A DNA stretch of 22,473 bases from positions 1 through 22,473 of the forward strand of contig NZ_DASVZH010000277.1 of assembly GCF_036391795.1 (NCBI RefSeq), written 5' to 3'. The stretch comes from Oryzihumus sp036391795 (GTDB lineage Bacteria > Actinomycetota > Actinomycetes > Actinomycetales > Dermatophilaceae). The position numbers and the translations under genes were made by a program. The notes under the pieces are model-generated. The model did no database searches and had not been told where the DNA came from. It saw nothing but the letters and a program-made list of their open reading frames with translations. Shown here piece after piece: positions 6,882-13,853 of this stretch. How positions within the stretch are numbered: the first letter of the stretch is position 1; each line of letters opens with the position of its first letter.

Positions 6882-7073
6882 CCGGGAATTCTCCGGGCAC
6901 TGACGACAGATGTCGCGCCAATTTCCGGCGCGAAGGATCGCGGCGAATCACCAGCGGACGCCAGCGCAATCGGATATACCGAAAGACGGACCTTCACCAG
7001 CAGGGCGACGGCGCTGAGCCATCGACACCAGAAGCGCTGGGCTGCCGTCGGCCAAGACCCTGAGGGGGAGACG

Positions 7074-7511
7074 ATGCATCGACCGCTGGCGGTCACCGCC
7101 GCCGTCGCTCTGGCGGTGCTGTACGGCGTGGTCCTCGTCGCCGTGGCGGCGCTGGTGCTGTTCGAGTTCGTCACCGGCACGGGCTCGATCGGCACCCGAA
7201 GCCTCGACGCCCAGGCGGCGAAGGGCGTGCTCACCCTGGGAGCCGTGCTTCCTTTGGGCGCTGTGATCCTGTGGCGTGGTTCGGCGCGACTGATCGGTGC
7301 CCGCGACCCGCGCCTGCTGTCGCTGCCGCTCATGCTGCTGCTCGTTCTCGGGTGTGTCGGAGAGACGGTCGACCTGTTCGGTAGCGCGACCGCGACGAGC
7401 GACCTCATCGGGGCCGGCATCCTCGTCCTGGCCGCGCTCCCGCTTGCGCTGCTGAGACTGCCCGGCGCCCGTGCCTGGCTCGCGGTCGGCTGGGTGCCGA
7501 CCCGCCGATAG
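7074..7511 (+). CDS. Four-helix membrane protein, unknown function
   Basis: This 145-residue protein is almost entirely hydrophobic, with about four membrane helices at residues 7-30, 42-64, 80-98 and 106-135. Short loops carry Arg residues (GSARLIGARDPRLL), and the protein ends in a basic tail (WVPTRR). No catalytic motif is visible. ATG 7074 is preceded by GGGGGAG, an excellent ribosome site, so the upstream in-frame extension is not used. It is divergent from the MFS gene across about 190 bases, which contain a small hairpin (TCGCGCC 6913-6919 with GGCGCGA 6927-6933). Confidence 0.8.
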   Translation: MHRPLAVTAAVALAVLYGVVLVAVAALVLFEFVTGTGSIGTRSLDAQAAKGVLTLGAVLPLGAVILWRGSARLIGARDPRLLSLPLMLLLVLGCVGETVDLFGSATATSDLIGAGILVLAALPLALLRLPGARAWLAVGWVPTRR

Positions 7512-7526
7512 CCTGCCCGGCAGGCT
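7510..7526 (+). terminator. Short palindrome overlapping the stop codon
   Basis: AGCCTGCC at 7510-7517 is repeated inverted at 7519-7526 with one base between. It begins within the TAG of the four-helix membrane protein. No T-run follows. It may be a weak terminator or stability hairpin. Confidence 0.35.
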
Positions 7527-7608
7527 CGACTTCAGGATCTGCTGGCGCGATGATGGCGCCTACGGGGCCGACGGCGACCGGCGGAGCCTGCGACGGAAGG
7601 GTGCAGAC

Positions 7609-7803
7609 GTGTGGATCGCAGTGCTGGTCGGCGTGGTGGTCCTGCTCCTGGCCTGGGGGTTCTGGTTCGACCGGAAGCGCGGCACCACAGGCGTCGCCGA
7701 TCGGCGGCACGGGCCCCTGACCGACGCCGACACCCAGGCGCAGGCGGAGTCGATGGTGCGACGCGACAGCACCGGGCCAGAAGGGTTCGGCAGCGGGATC
7801 TGA
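7609..7803 (+). CDS. Small single-helix membrane protein
   Basis: This 64-residue protein has one N-terminal membrane helix (VWIAVLVGVVVLLLAWGFWF) followed by a basic stop-transfer (DRKRG) and a polar tail ending PEGFGSGI. GTG 7609 is preceded by GGAAGG. The layout (outward helix, short cytosolic tail) recurs in the small protein at 9934-10131, suggesting a family of tiny actinobacterial membrane proteins of unknown function. It lies 97 bases after the four-helix membrane protein on the same strand, with the 7510-7526 palindrome between them. Confidence 0.6.
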   Translation: MWIAVLVGVVVLLLAWGFWFDRKRGTTGVADRRHGPLTDADTQAQAESMVRRDSTGPEGFGSGI

Positions 7804-7925
7804 ACGGAGAAAGTGGAGTCGTGCCTGGTCCTCCGCGGCTCCGGTATGCCGTTGCCGGCCATCCGCAGGTACACCGAGCTCGCGCGTCAGGGAGTCGAAC
7901 GCCCGAGGGGGCTACCGCCGACTGA
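7804..7925 (+). pseudogene. Fragment of a MerR-family regulator
   Basis: Directly after the preceding stop, the frame reads EKVESCLVLRGSGMPLPAIR and then RYTELARQGVE. This matches the end of a MerR winged-helix domain (L.CLR.tGMPL..IRRY.eLvr.G). The first helix-turn-helix (usually R-Y-Y-E), the dimerisation helix and any effector domain are absent, and the downstream sequence (RPRGLPPTDAARP) is not MerR-like. No ribosome site fits its GTG 7813. I read it as a remnant left by a deletion between the small membrane protein and the 8133 gene. Confidence 0.55.
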
Positions 7926-8133
7926 CGCGGCGCGCCCACTCACGGACCTGCGTGATCCGGTCGCGCATCCTGGGTTCCGCGATCTCGTCGTTGGGCCCGT
8001 GCCCGGCCAGCCGGTTGCCGAAGGAGTCTCCATCGCGCGTCGGGCTCTTGAACGCCAACCCCTTGGCGATGCTCGCGCACATGAGGAAGAACACCGACAC
8101 GATCACGATCGTGCCCACGATGGCCACCAGCAT
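7912..8133 (-). CDS. Small membrane protein
   Basis: This 73-residue protein has one membrane helix (MLVAIVGTIVIVSVFFLMCASIA) followed by a polar tail of about 50 residues containing an acidic/asparagine-rich patch and a basic C-terminus. ATG 8133 has GGGGAG nine bases upstream on its strand; a TTG at 8154 would add seven residues without a ribosome site. No family is recognised. Its 3' end overlaps the MerR remnant by a few bases. Confidence 0.6.
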   Translation of the reverse strand: MLVAIVGTIVIVSVFFLMCASIAKGLAFKSPTRDGDSFGNRLAGHGPNDEIAEPRMRDRITQVREWARRVSRR

Positions 8134-8272
8134 ACGAACCACTCCCCACGTCAAGGCCGGCTCGGCCGCCTTCGGCGAGGGTGGCCACTGCGATGAGACG
8201 CTACGGGAGGCTCTCCGGTTTCTACCGGTCTTTACCGACTGACCGGGGACGGACGTCTGGAGAGCTGGCGGC

Positions 8273-8743
8273 TCAGCCCACCGCGCGCTTCACGAGCTCG
8301 GCGATCCGCTCCTCCACGGCCGCGGTCAGATCGGTCAGCGCGAAGTACGTCGGCCACATGTCGCCGTCGTCGAGGTCCGCCTGGTCGCTGAAGCCGAGCA
8401 TCGCGTACCTCGACTTGAACTTCTCCGCGCTCTGGAAGAAGCAGAGGACCTTGCCGTCCTGGGCATAGGCGGGCATGCCGTACCAGAGCCTCGGCACGAG
8501 GTCGGGCGCGCTGGACGTGATGACCGCATGGACCCGCTCAGCCCTCTCGCGATCCGGCGCCGACATCTCGGCGATCTTCGCGAGCACGTCGCGCTCGCCG
8601 TCCTCCTTGCTCGCGCCGCCCCGGCGCTTGGCCGCCTTCACCTCCTGGGCGCGGTCCTTGATCGCGGCCCGTTCCTCTGCCGTGAAACCGTCCGACGACT
8701 CCCTGGTTGCGGTGCTGGTAGCAGACTTGCGCGTGTCCTTCAT
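8273..8743 (-). CDS. DUF1801 (YdhG-like) domain protein
   Basis: This 156-residue protein has a charged N-terminal region of about 65 residues (lysine-, glutamate- and arginine-rich) followed by a DUF1801 domain. The domain shows VHAVITSSAPDLVPRLWYGMPAY, then KVLCFFQSAEKFKSRYAMLGF, DGDMWPTYFALTDL and VEERIAELVKRAV. The family includes the Bacillus YdhG/FraA iron-chaperone relatives, but most members are uncharacterised, and no iron-handling neighbour supports that role here. ATG 8743 is preceded by AGAGGGGA. Confidence 0.85.
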   Translation of the reverse strand: MKDTRKSATSTATRESSDGFTAEERAAIKDRAQEVKAAKRRGGASKEDGERDVLAKIAEMSAPDRERAERVHAVITSSAPDLVPRLWYGMPAYAQDGKVLCFFQSAEKFKSRYAMLGFSDQADLDDGDMWPTYFALTDLTAAVEERIAELVKRAVG

Positions 8744-9074
8744 GGCACGTGTTCCCCTCTGGAGTTCCTGTCAGCGACAACTCTCATTGTTGGGAAGCCG
8801 TCATGGCAGCGCTTCTCCGAAACTGACCGAAGTGGCAGCGTGGGCACCGCGGACGACCCCGGCGAGCGAAGTCGGACTCGTGACGACGCCCAACGCCCCC
8901 AAACGTCAGAAGGTCGCGGCGAACGCGGGCTAACTCCAGACACCGCAGGGCGTGCCTCGGCTTCGCCACGCCATCGCAAGGGCGTATCGAATCGACACCT
9001 TGCGCACCGTGACTTCCGCACCCGAGGCACGTTGTCCCACGGACCAACCGCCTACCCCTGAAAGGCACCCCCTC
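8744..9074. other. Stretch without a recognisable gene
   Basis: About 330 bases separate the divergent DUF1801 and 9075 genes. Overlapping frames exist on both strands, but they are Arg/Ser/Thr-rich, lack ribosome sites and resemble nothing I know. The region must hold both upstream promoters, but I cannot point to a convincing -35/-10 pair. Confidence 0.45.
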
Positions 9075-9293
9075 ATGATCCGTGGCATGGCCGTCTCTGC
9101 CGGCAGCTCAATCCTCGTAGTCCTCTGGCTCCTGATCGGAGTGGCCGCGACCTACCAGCGCGGCTACTTCAGCAGCGGGGCCGCCAACTGCGCCCACGCC
9201 AGCACCGTGGCCGTCACGGTCGTCGCCGGTCCGCTGAACTACACCGGCGTCAACCCCAAGGTCACCTGCGTGGTCCCCCAGCCGTCCAAGTAG
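9075..9293 (+). CDS. Small secreted or membrane protein
   Basis: This 72-residue protein has one N-terminal hydrophobic helix (SSILVVLWLLIGVAATY). A short extracytoplasmic part contains two Cys (in AANCAHAST and KVTCVVPQ) that could pair, and the sequence ends PQPSK. ATG 9075 is preceded by AAAGG nine bases upstream. The central ANCAHAST-VAVTVVAGPLNYTGVNP section looks conserved and beta-rich, resembling small actinobacterial proteins of unknown role. A strong terminator follows 12 bases after the stop. Confidence 0.65.
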   Translation: MIRGMAVSAGSSILVVLWLLIGVAATYQRGYFSSGAANCAHASTVAVTVVAGPLNYTGVNPKVTCVVPQPSK

Positions 9294-9305
9294 GACACAC
9301 GCTCC

Positions 9306-9347
9306 GGGTGTCGTGGTGCGTGCCAGTCGGGCCGCACCACGACACCC
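9306..9347. terminator. Strong 15-bp hairpin terminator
   Basis: GGGTGTCGTGGTGCG at 9306-9320 pairs perfectly with 9333-9347 across a 12-base loop. It ends the 9075 gene. Because stem hairpins work both ways, it could also stop leftward transcription from the 9497-9823 gene. The following 9348-9496 has no gene I can support. Confidence 0.75.
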
Positions 9348-9496
9348 CGCCTTCGCAACGAAAGTCGCGATCCACCGGCGCAAGTCCCCCACCATCAGCA
9401 AGCCCGCAGACACGCTGCCATCCGAGCAGCCCACCGCGGCAACCGCTCTGTCCGCAACGAGACCAGGGCTCCCGCCGTGATGGGCCCTGGCGCGGG

Positions 9497-9823
9497 TCAG
9501 GGGATCCGCAGGTCGTGGTGCGCGGCCGCGAACTGGCGTTCCGCGTCCGTTAGGTCCGCGTCCCGCACCGGCACCACGAGGCTCCAGTGCTTGCCCACCG
9601 GGCAGTACTGCACCCTGGCGATGCCGAGGTCCACCGCCTTGAGCTTCACCCCGGGGATCCACAGCGTGGTGAACAGGTGCCCCTGGCGGCAGCGCACCAC
9701 GACGTTGCCGCCCACCTTGTAGCCGAGTCGCCGCGCCACCAGGGTCCCCACCACGAAGATGGCGATCACCACCAGTGCCTTCGTCAGCGACGCGCGACGA
9801 TCCGAGCCTGATCCCGACCCCAT
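9497..9823 (-). CDS. Membrane-anchored protein with paired CxxxH / CPxxxxH knuckles
   Basis: This 108-residue protein has a Gly/Ser-rich start, one membrane helix (residues 14-30), then a compact soluble domain. The domain has two metal-knuckle-like motifs, CRQGH (Cys45, His49) and CPVGKH (Cys74, His79), separated by LFTTLWIPGVKLKAVDLG. The C2H2-type set could bind one zinc. The domain is a recurring actinobacterial family of unknown function, by my recollection. The start at ATG 9823 is supported by a -10-like TACAGT six bases upstream, consistent with a leaderless transcript. Confidence 0.75.
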   Translation of the reverse strand: MGSGSGSDRRASLTKALVVIAIFVVGTLVARRLGYKVGGNVVVRCRQGHLFTTLWIPGVKLKAVDLGIARVQYCPVGKHWSLVVPVRDADLTDAERQFAAAHHDLRIP

Positions 9824-9829
9824 GCAACG

Positions 9830-9835
9830 ACTGTA
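9830..9835 (-). promoter_or_regulatory. Leaderless-type -10 element for the 9823 gene
   Basis: On the reverse strand TACAGT (a TAnnnT -10) is followed by six bases and then ATG. Transcription would start at or next to the A of ATG, and no ribosome site is present. No clear -35 is visible. Confidence 0.5.
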
Positions 9836-9933
9836 TGCCGGTCACGGGAGGCGCGCACCGAACGCACCTTGGCGTCCGGCAGAAGCTGGACGAGACTGGA
9901 GTGCGTCGCTGCAGCTGACGACTGGAGGTGGAC

Positions 9934-10131
9934 ATGCTCGTGGGAGGGGCCGCCGTCGCCCTGGCGCTCCTGCTGGCCTGGAGCGTCCTGTTCGACCACG
10001 TCCGCGGCGCCCGGGAACGCGCGCTGGAGCCGTCGCCACCCCTGGCCGCCCTCCCGCCCGAGGCGATGGAGCGACATACGGCCAGCGGCGGCCTGACCTG
10101 CCCGGGGTACACCGGGGCGATGAGCGTCTGA
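9934..10131 (+). CDS. Small single-helix membrane protein
   Basis: This 65-residue protein has one N-terminal membrane helix (MLVGGAAVALALLLAWSVLF), a basic stop-transfer (DHVRGARER) and a polar, proline-rich tail with a single Cys. ATG 9934 has GGAGG six bases upstream; the GTG at 9928 overlaps that site and is less likely. Its architecture parallels the protein at 7609-7803. It is divergent from the CxxxH membrane protein across 110 bases and lies 61 bases before the hydrolase gene on the same strand. Confidence 0.6.
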   Translation: MLVGGAAVALALLLAWSVLFDHVRGARERALEPSPPLAALPPEAMERHTASGGLTCPGYTGAMSV

Positions 10132-10192
10132 CCCAGCCCACCCTGTCGGCGCGCCGCCCTAGAGTGCGGACGAAGAGCCGATGGAGGTAGCC

Positions 10193-10756
10193 ATGACGTC
10201 CCTGGAGAACCGTCCGCACACCGCCCTGCTCGTCGTCGACGTCCAGAACGGCATCGTCGGCAACGCCTTCGAACGCGACCGGGTGGTCGCCAACATCCAG
10301 GCCCTCGTGGCGAAGGCTCGCGCCGAGCGGGTCCCGGTCCTCTGGGTGCAGCACTCCGACGAGGAGGGCCTGACCCCGGGATCGGAGGCCTGGGCCTACG
10401 TCCCCGAGCTCGAGCGCCACGAGTCCGAGCCGCTCGTGCCCAAGACCTACGCCGATGCCTTCGAGGCCACCGACCTCGAGGAGCACCTGTCCGCCCTGGG
10501 GATCGGCCGGCTGGTCGTGGCCGGCGCGCAGACCGAGGAGTGCATCCGCTCCACCCTGCACTCGGCCCTGGTCCGCGGCTACGACGCCACCCTCGTCTCC
10601 GACGCGCACACCTCCGAGGACCTGCGCGAGTGGGGCTTCCCGGTCAGCCCGGAGCAGTCGATCGCCTACACGAACACCTACTGGACCTGGGCCAACGCCC
10701 CGGGTCGCAAGGGCAGCGTCACGCCCACCGCGGAGGTCGACTTCACCGCGGACTAG
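10193..10756 (+). CDS. Isochorismatase-family cysteine hydrolase
   Basis: This 187-residue enzyme has the isochorismatase-like fold. The catalytic triad is visible: Asp16 (LLVVDVQNG), Lys84 (VPKTYADAF) and Cys117 (AGAQTEECIRSTLHSA), the last after the typical VVAG cis-peptide region. The family hydrolyses amides (nicotinamide and similar) or isochorismate; the substrate cannot be read here. ATG 10193 has GGAGG six bases upstream, so the ATG at 10181 is not used. A -10-like TAGAGT lies at 10160-10165. It ends three bases from the end of the convergent GNAT gene. Confidence 0.9.
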   Translation: MTSLENRPHTALLVVDVQNGIVGNAFERDRVVANIQALVAKARAERVPVLWVQHSDEEGLTPGSEAWAYVPELERHESEPLVPKTYADAFEATDLEEHLSALGIGRLVVAGAQTEECIRSTLHSALVRGYDATLVSDAHTSEDLREWGFPVSPEQSIAYTNTYWTWANAPGRKGSVTPTAEVDFTAD

Positions 10757-10759
10757 ACG

Positions 10760-11392
10760 TCACTCCGCGCTGCTGCCGTCGAATTCCACGCGCATGACCA
10801 CCCGGCGCAGCGTCGGGTGGCTGACCTGCACGAACCCGGCCTCCTCGAAGACCTGCCGGGCCCCCACGTGCAGCTCGCCCCAGGTGATCTCCTTCCCCGG
10901 CTGCGTGATCATCGGATACGCCTCGAGGGCCCGGGCGCCCCGCGCGCGGGCGAAGTCGACGGTCGCCCGCGCCAGCGGGTACATCAGCCCCCGACCGCGG
11001 AAGCCCTTGCGCACCACGAAGCAGGTCACCGCCCAGACACCGTCATCGTCCTTGTCCTCGTCCCGGCCGGTCCACGGGATGCGCGTGGTGCGCAGCTTCG
11101 GGTATGCCGTCCGCGGCTCCACCGCGACCCAGCCCACCGGTTCGTCCTCACAGTAGGCGACCAGGCCACTGGTCGCCTCGGCGTCCGGCTCACCGCACGC
11201 GGTCTGCGCCTGGAGCATCCCGGTCCGCTCCTCCAGCGTGGAGTCGCGCCAGATCCAGCCACGGACCTTGAACCGCTGGCACCGGCACTGGCCGGCGTAG
11301 TCGGCGGTGCCGAAGACCGCGGCCACGTCCTCCCAGGACGCCTCGTTGGCGGGGACGATGCGCAGCTGCTCGTCCCGGAACGGCTCGCTCAC
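10760..11392 (-). CDS. GNAT family N-acetyltransferase
   Basis: This 210-residue protein of the GCN5-related acetyltransferase superfamily begins with the CRCQRFK segment seen in a broad actinobacterial subgroup. It has a central strand VGWVAVEPR and the acetyl-CoA-binding motif A (VTCFVVRKGFRGRGLMYPLA, with the R-x-x-G-x-G/A loop at RKGFRGRG). The following helix and GFVQVSHP segment close the fold. It would transfer an acetyl group from acetyl-CoA to an unknown amine. Its ATG overlaps the stop of the upstream DinB gene by four bases (ATGA), indicating translational coupling in one operon. Confidence 0.92.
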   Translation of the reverse strand: MSEPFRDEQLRIVPANEASWEDVAAVFGTADYAGQCRCQRFKVRGWIWRDSTLEERTGMLQAQTACGEPDAEATSGLVAYCEDEPVGWVAVEPRTAYPKLRTTRIPWTGRDEDKDDDGVWAVTCFVVRKGFRGRGLMYPLARATVDFARARGARALEAYPMITQPGKEITWGELHVGARQVFEEAGFVQVSHPTLRRVVMRVEFDGSSAE

Positions 11393-11946
11393 GGGCGCCA
11401 GTCTCCCGGCGGGTCCTCTCCCACGCGGCCGTCCACGGCCTCCCGCAGCAGGTCGGCGTGTCCGGTGTGGCGGCCGTACTCCTCGAGCAGGTCGCAGAGC
11501 ATCCTGCGCAGGCTGGCCCGGCGCCCGTCGGGCCAGGACATGTCGATGAGCTGGTCGAGGCCGCCGTCGTCCAGGGCGGCAGCGAGTCGGTCGCGGGACC
11601 GCTGCGCCGCCGCGTCGTACAGCGCGTAGAGCTCAGCCGGACTGTCCTGCGCGGCCGAGGTGAACTCCCAGTCCGGGTCGGCATCCCAGTCAACCCCGTC
11701 CCACGGCGCCCCCAGCGTCTCGCCACCCAGCCTGGCCGTGAAGTACTGGTCCTCGACGAGGGCCAAGTGCTTCAGCAGCCCGGCGAGGGTCAGCGTCGAG
11801 GCGCCGATGCGCGTCTGCAGCCCGGCGCTGTCGAGGCCGTCGGCCTTCCACCGGAAGGTGGCGCGCAGCCGGTCCAGGGCGGCGGCGAGGTGCTCGGCCT
11901 CGGTGCCGGCGGTCGGCGGCTCCCACGGGGGGTCAATGGTCGTCAT
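11389..11946 (-). CDS. DinB / DUF664 family protein
   Basis: This 185-residue four-helix-bundle protein is of the DinB-like metal-binding superfamily. Expected histidines are visible: LLKHLALVEDQYF in helix 2, and GRHTGHADLLREAVDG (His-x-x-x-His) near the C-terminus, which together usually hold a divalent metal. Members include thiol-dependent transferases (mycothiol- or bacillithiol-linked), but DUF664 proteins are mostly uncharacterised. ATG 11946 is supported by a -10-like TACGGT six bases upstream (leaderless). It is first gene of a two-gene unit with the GNAT, and divergent from the WYL regulator. Confidence 0.9.
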   Translation of the reverse strand: MTTIDPPWEPPTAGTEAEHLAAALDRLRATFRWKADGLDSAGLQTRIGASTLTLAGLLKHLALVEDQYFTARLGGETLGAPWDGVDWDADPDWEFTSAAQDSPAELYALYDAAAQRSRDRLAAALDDGGLDQLIDMSWPDGRRASLRRMLCDLLEEYGRHTGHADLLREAVDGRVGEDPPGDWRP

Positions 11947-11952
11947 GGCGTC

Positions 11953-11958
11953 ACCGTA
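11953..11958 (-). promoter_or_regulatory. Leaderless-type -10 element for the DinB-GNAT operon
   Basis: On the reverse strand TACGGT (TAnnnT) is followed by six bases and ATG 11946. This places the transcript start at the start codon. No ribosome site is present. Confidence 0.5.
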
Positions 11959-11977
11959 GGACCCATTGCGGACGTAT

Positions 11978-11992
11978 CGCTTCCGGAAAGCG
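11978..11992. promoter_or_regulatory. Candidate operator between DinB and WYL genes
   Basis: CGCTT (11978-11982) and AAGCG (11988-11992) are inverted around a 5-base centre, with an inner TTCCGGAA palindrome. It lies in the 61-base divergent gap, 16 bases before the WYL start and 20 upstream of the DinB -10. This is a natural place for the WYL protein to control both directions. Inferred only from position and symmetry. Confidence 0.4.
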
Positions 11993-12007
11993 TGAGACGC
12001 TCCGGGA

Positions 12008-12973
12008 ATGGACGAGTCGAACCCCACCGCACGGGCTCTGGTGTGCCTGCAGCTGCTGCAGGACAGCCCGGGGATCAGCGCCCAGCGGCTGGGGGCCAGG
12101 CTCGGGGTGTCGGAGCGGGCCGCCCGGCGCTACGTCAGCATCCTGCGTGAGGCCGGCATCCCGGTCGAGTCCACGCGGGGCCCCTACGGCGGCTACCGCC
12201 TCGGCCGAGGGCTGCGGCCTCCACCACTGCTGTTCAGCCCCGCCGAGGCCCTCGGTCTGGTCATGGCCGTGCTCGACGGCCACCACGACGCCGGCGACGC
12301 CACCGGCCCGGTCGGCAGCGCCCTCGGCAAGATCGTCCGGGCGCTCCCGCAGGTGGTGGCCGCCCAGGTCGAGGCCGTCCGCCGCACCACGGCCCCGGCC
12401 CCGGACCGCGGCGCCGCCCGACCCGACCCCGGCACCACGACCGAGCTGGTGCGGGCCTGCTCCGAGCGCCGCCGGGTGCGCCTGGGCTACCGCACCGAGG
12501 CCGGCTCGGAGTGGCTCGTCGAGGTCGACCCGTGGGCCGTCGTCGTGCGCCACGGCCGGTGGTACCTGCTGTGCCACTCCCACACGGCGCACGCCCGCCG
12601 GGCCTACCGGGTGGACCGCATGCACGCCGTGGAGCTGCTCGACGACACCGTCACCCCGCCCACCGACCTGGACCCGGTGGGCATGCTCGAGGACCACCTC
12701 GCCGTCGGCTGGGAGTACGACGTCGAGGTCGTCATCGATGCCCCGGTGGAGACCGTCCAGCGCTACCTGCCTCGTGCACTCGGGCGGGTCGAGGCGATCG
12801 ACGAGCACACGTGTCGCCTCGTCGGCAGCACCAGCAACCCCGCCTGGTACGCCCAGCAGCTCGCGGCGGTGCCCGCGGCATACCGGGTGGTGAGGTGCCC
12901 CGAGGTCCAGGAGGCCGCGCGGGTCCTCGGGCAGCGGCTGCTGGCCGCCACCGGTGAGGCGCCCCTGCCCTGA
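12008..12973 (+). CDS. WYL-domain transcriptional regulator (YafY/PafC type)
   Basis: This 321-residue DNA-binding regulator has an N-terminal winged helix of the HTH_11 type (residues 5-60; ISAQRLGARLGVSERAARRYV, then GIPVESTRGPYGGYRLGRG). The linker is Ala/Pro-rich, and the central WYL domain carries its signature in HGRWYLLCHSHT, with YRVDRMHAVELL after it. A C-terminal WCX-like extension (VEVVIDAPVETVQRYLPRALG) follows. WYL proteins sense small ligands or nucleic acids, and many regulate a divergent neighbour; here that is the DinB-GNAT pair. ATG 12008 has no clear ribosome site. It converges on the DUF1905 gene with a nine-base gap. Confidence 0.92.
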   Translation: MDESNPTARALVCLQLLQDSPGISAQRLGARLGVSERAARRYVSILREAGIPVESTRGPYGGYRLGRGLRPPPLLFSPAEALGLVMAVLDGHHDAGDATGPVGSALGKIVRALPQVVAAQVEAVRRTTAPAPDRGAARPDPGTTTELVRACSERRRVRLGYRTEAGSEWLVEVDPWAVVVRHGRWYLLCHSHTAHARRAYRVDRMHAVELLDDTVTPPTDLDPVGMLEDHLAVGWEYDVEVVIDAPVETVQRYLPRALGRVEAIDEHTCRLVGSTSNPAWYAQQLAAVPAAYRVVRCPEVQEAARVLGQRLLAATGEAPLP

Positions 12974-12982
12974 GCCGAGGCC

Positions 12983-13270
12983 TCAGGCCTCGACGTCCAG
13001 GCGCACGGTCACCACGTCGCCCAGCTCGAGCCCTTCGACCCGGCGCACGTGCGCCTTCACCGGCACGACGTAGCGCCCGTCCTTGGGGAACAGTGCGGTG
13101 CGCCAACGGGTTTCGCCGATCCGGGCGGCGACCGGGATCATCCCCCAGCCGTAGCTGACGAGCGCGGCGCTCTCCTCCAGCGCGTCGCAGCCGTCCTCGG
13201 GCACCGTGATGAAGTGCCATGGCGCGGGACCCTTCCAGAACCACATCTCGCCGCGGAACTCCAGGTCCAT
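12983..13270 (-). CDS. DUF1905 domain protein
   Basis: This 95-residue beta-rich protein has the DUF1905 pattern: start FRGEMWFWKGPAPWHFITVP, middle GWGMIPVAARIGETRWRTALFPKDGRYVVPVKAHVRR, and end LELGDVVTVRLDVEA. Function is unknown. DUF1905 is sometimes fused to YdeI-like proteins, but here it stands alone. ATG 13270 is preceded by TAGCCT and six bases, a leaderless arrangement. Confidence 0.9.
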   Translation of the reverse strand: MDLEFRGEMWFWKGPAPWHFITVPEDGCDALEESAALVSYGWGMIPVAARIGETRWRTALFPKDGRYVVPVKAHVRRVEGLELGDVVTVRLDVEA

Positions 13271-13276
13271 GGGCTC

Positions 13277-13282
13277 AGGCTA
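13277..13282 (-). promoter_or_regulatory. Leaderless-type -10 element for the DUF1905 gene
   Basis: Reverse-strand TAGCCT (TAnnnT), then six bases, then ATG 13270. There is no ribosome site and no clear -35. Confidence 0.5.
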
Positions 13283-13340
13283 GGGGCCCGACCTCGGCAA
13301 AACGCCACAAACGCCTGACCTGCTACGTCATCATCGCCGG

Positions 13341-13811
13341 GTGACGCTCAGGGGGGACACCGCGGCATACACCGTCGCGCCCGGCGCGCCCCGCGCCGCC
13401 GTGGACGCCGCCCACCGCGGGGCGCTCCTGGCCCTGGTCGAGCGCCTGGAGATCGTCAGCCTCGGGATCCCCGGTCGTGGCCCGTGGCCGCCCGAGGTGG
13501 CGAAGGCCGTCACCGCGCTGCTTCCCCGGCGCCGTCGGCTCTCACCCCTGCGCCGGACCTCGGTCTGCGCCGACCTCGTCCCCGCGGACAGCCGGGAGCT
13601 CGCGCTGGCCCTGGCCGTGGCCCCGTACGCCGACTACGTCGTCGGGACCACCCACGACGGGCCGGTCGCCTACGACACCGTCGACCAGGGCACGGCACCA
13701 TGGTTCGAGCTGACCTTGACCGAGCTGCAGGCGGCGCAGGACTACATGGCCGCCCAGGGCGTCAGCCCGGACCTGCTCGTCCCCGACCCCCGGCTGGACA
13801 CGCACGGCTGA
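13341..13811 (+). CDS. Hypothetical protein
   Basis: This 156-residue soluble protein is of unknown function. Features are a short N-terminal strand region (TAAYTVAPGAPRAAVDA), an Arg-rich centre (LLPRRRRLSPLRRTSVC), then an acidic half with YADYVVGTTHDGPVAYDTVD and a helix LTELQAAQDYMAAQGVSP. No catalytic motif is recognised. The start is GTG 13341; it has no convincing ribosome site and no better in-frame start is present. Strong third-position G/C bias supports coding. It converges on the VOC gene at 13854. Confidence 0.65.
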   Translation: MTLRGDTAAYTVAPGAPRAAVDAAHRGALLALVERLEIVSLGIPGRGPWPPEVAKAVTALLPRRRRLSPLRRTSVCADLVPADSRELALALAVAPYADYVVGTTHDGPVAYDTVDQGTAPWFELTLTELQAAQDYMAAQGVSPDLLVPDPRLDTHG

Positions 13812-13853
13812 CCGCGCCGGGCGGCGCGGACCCGGCTCCGGCGCCGGGGCGGG

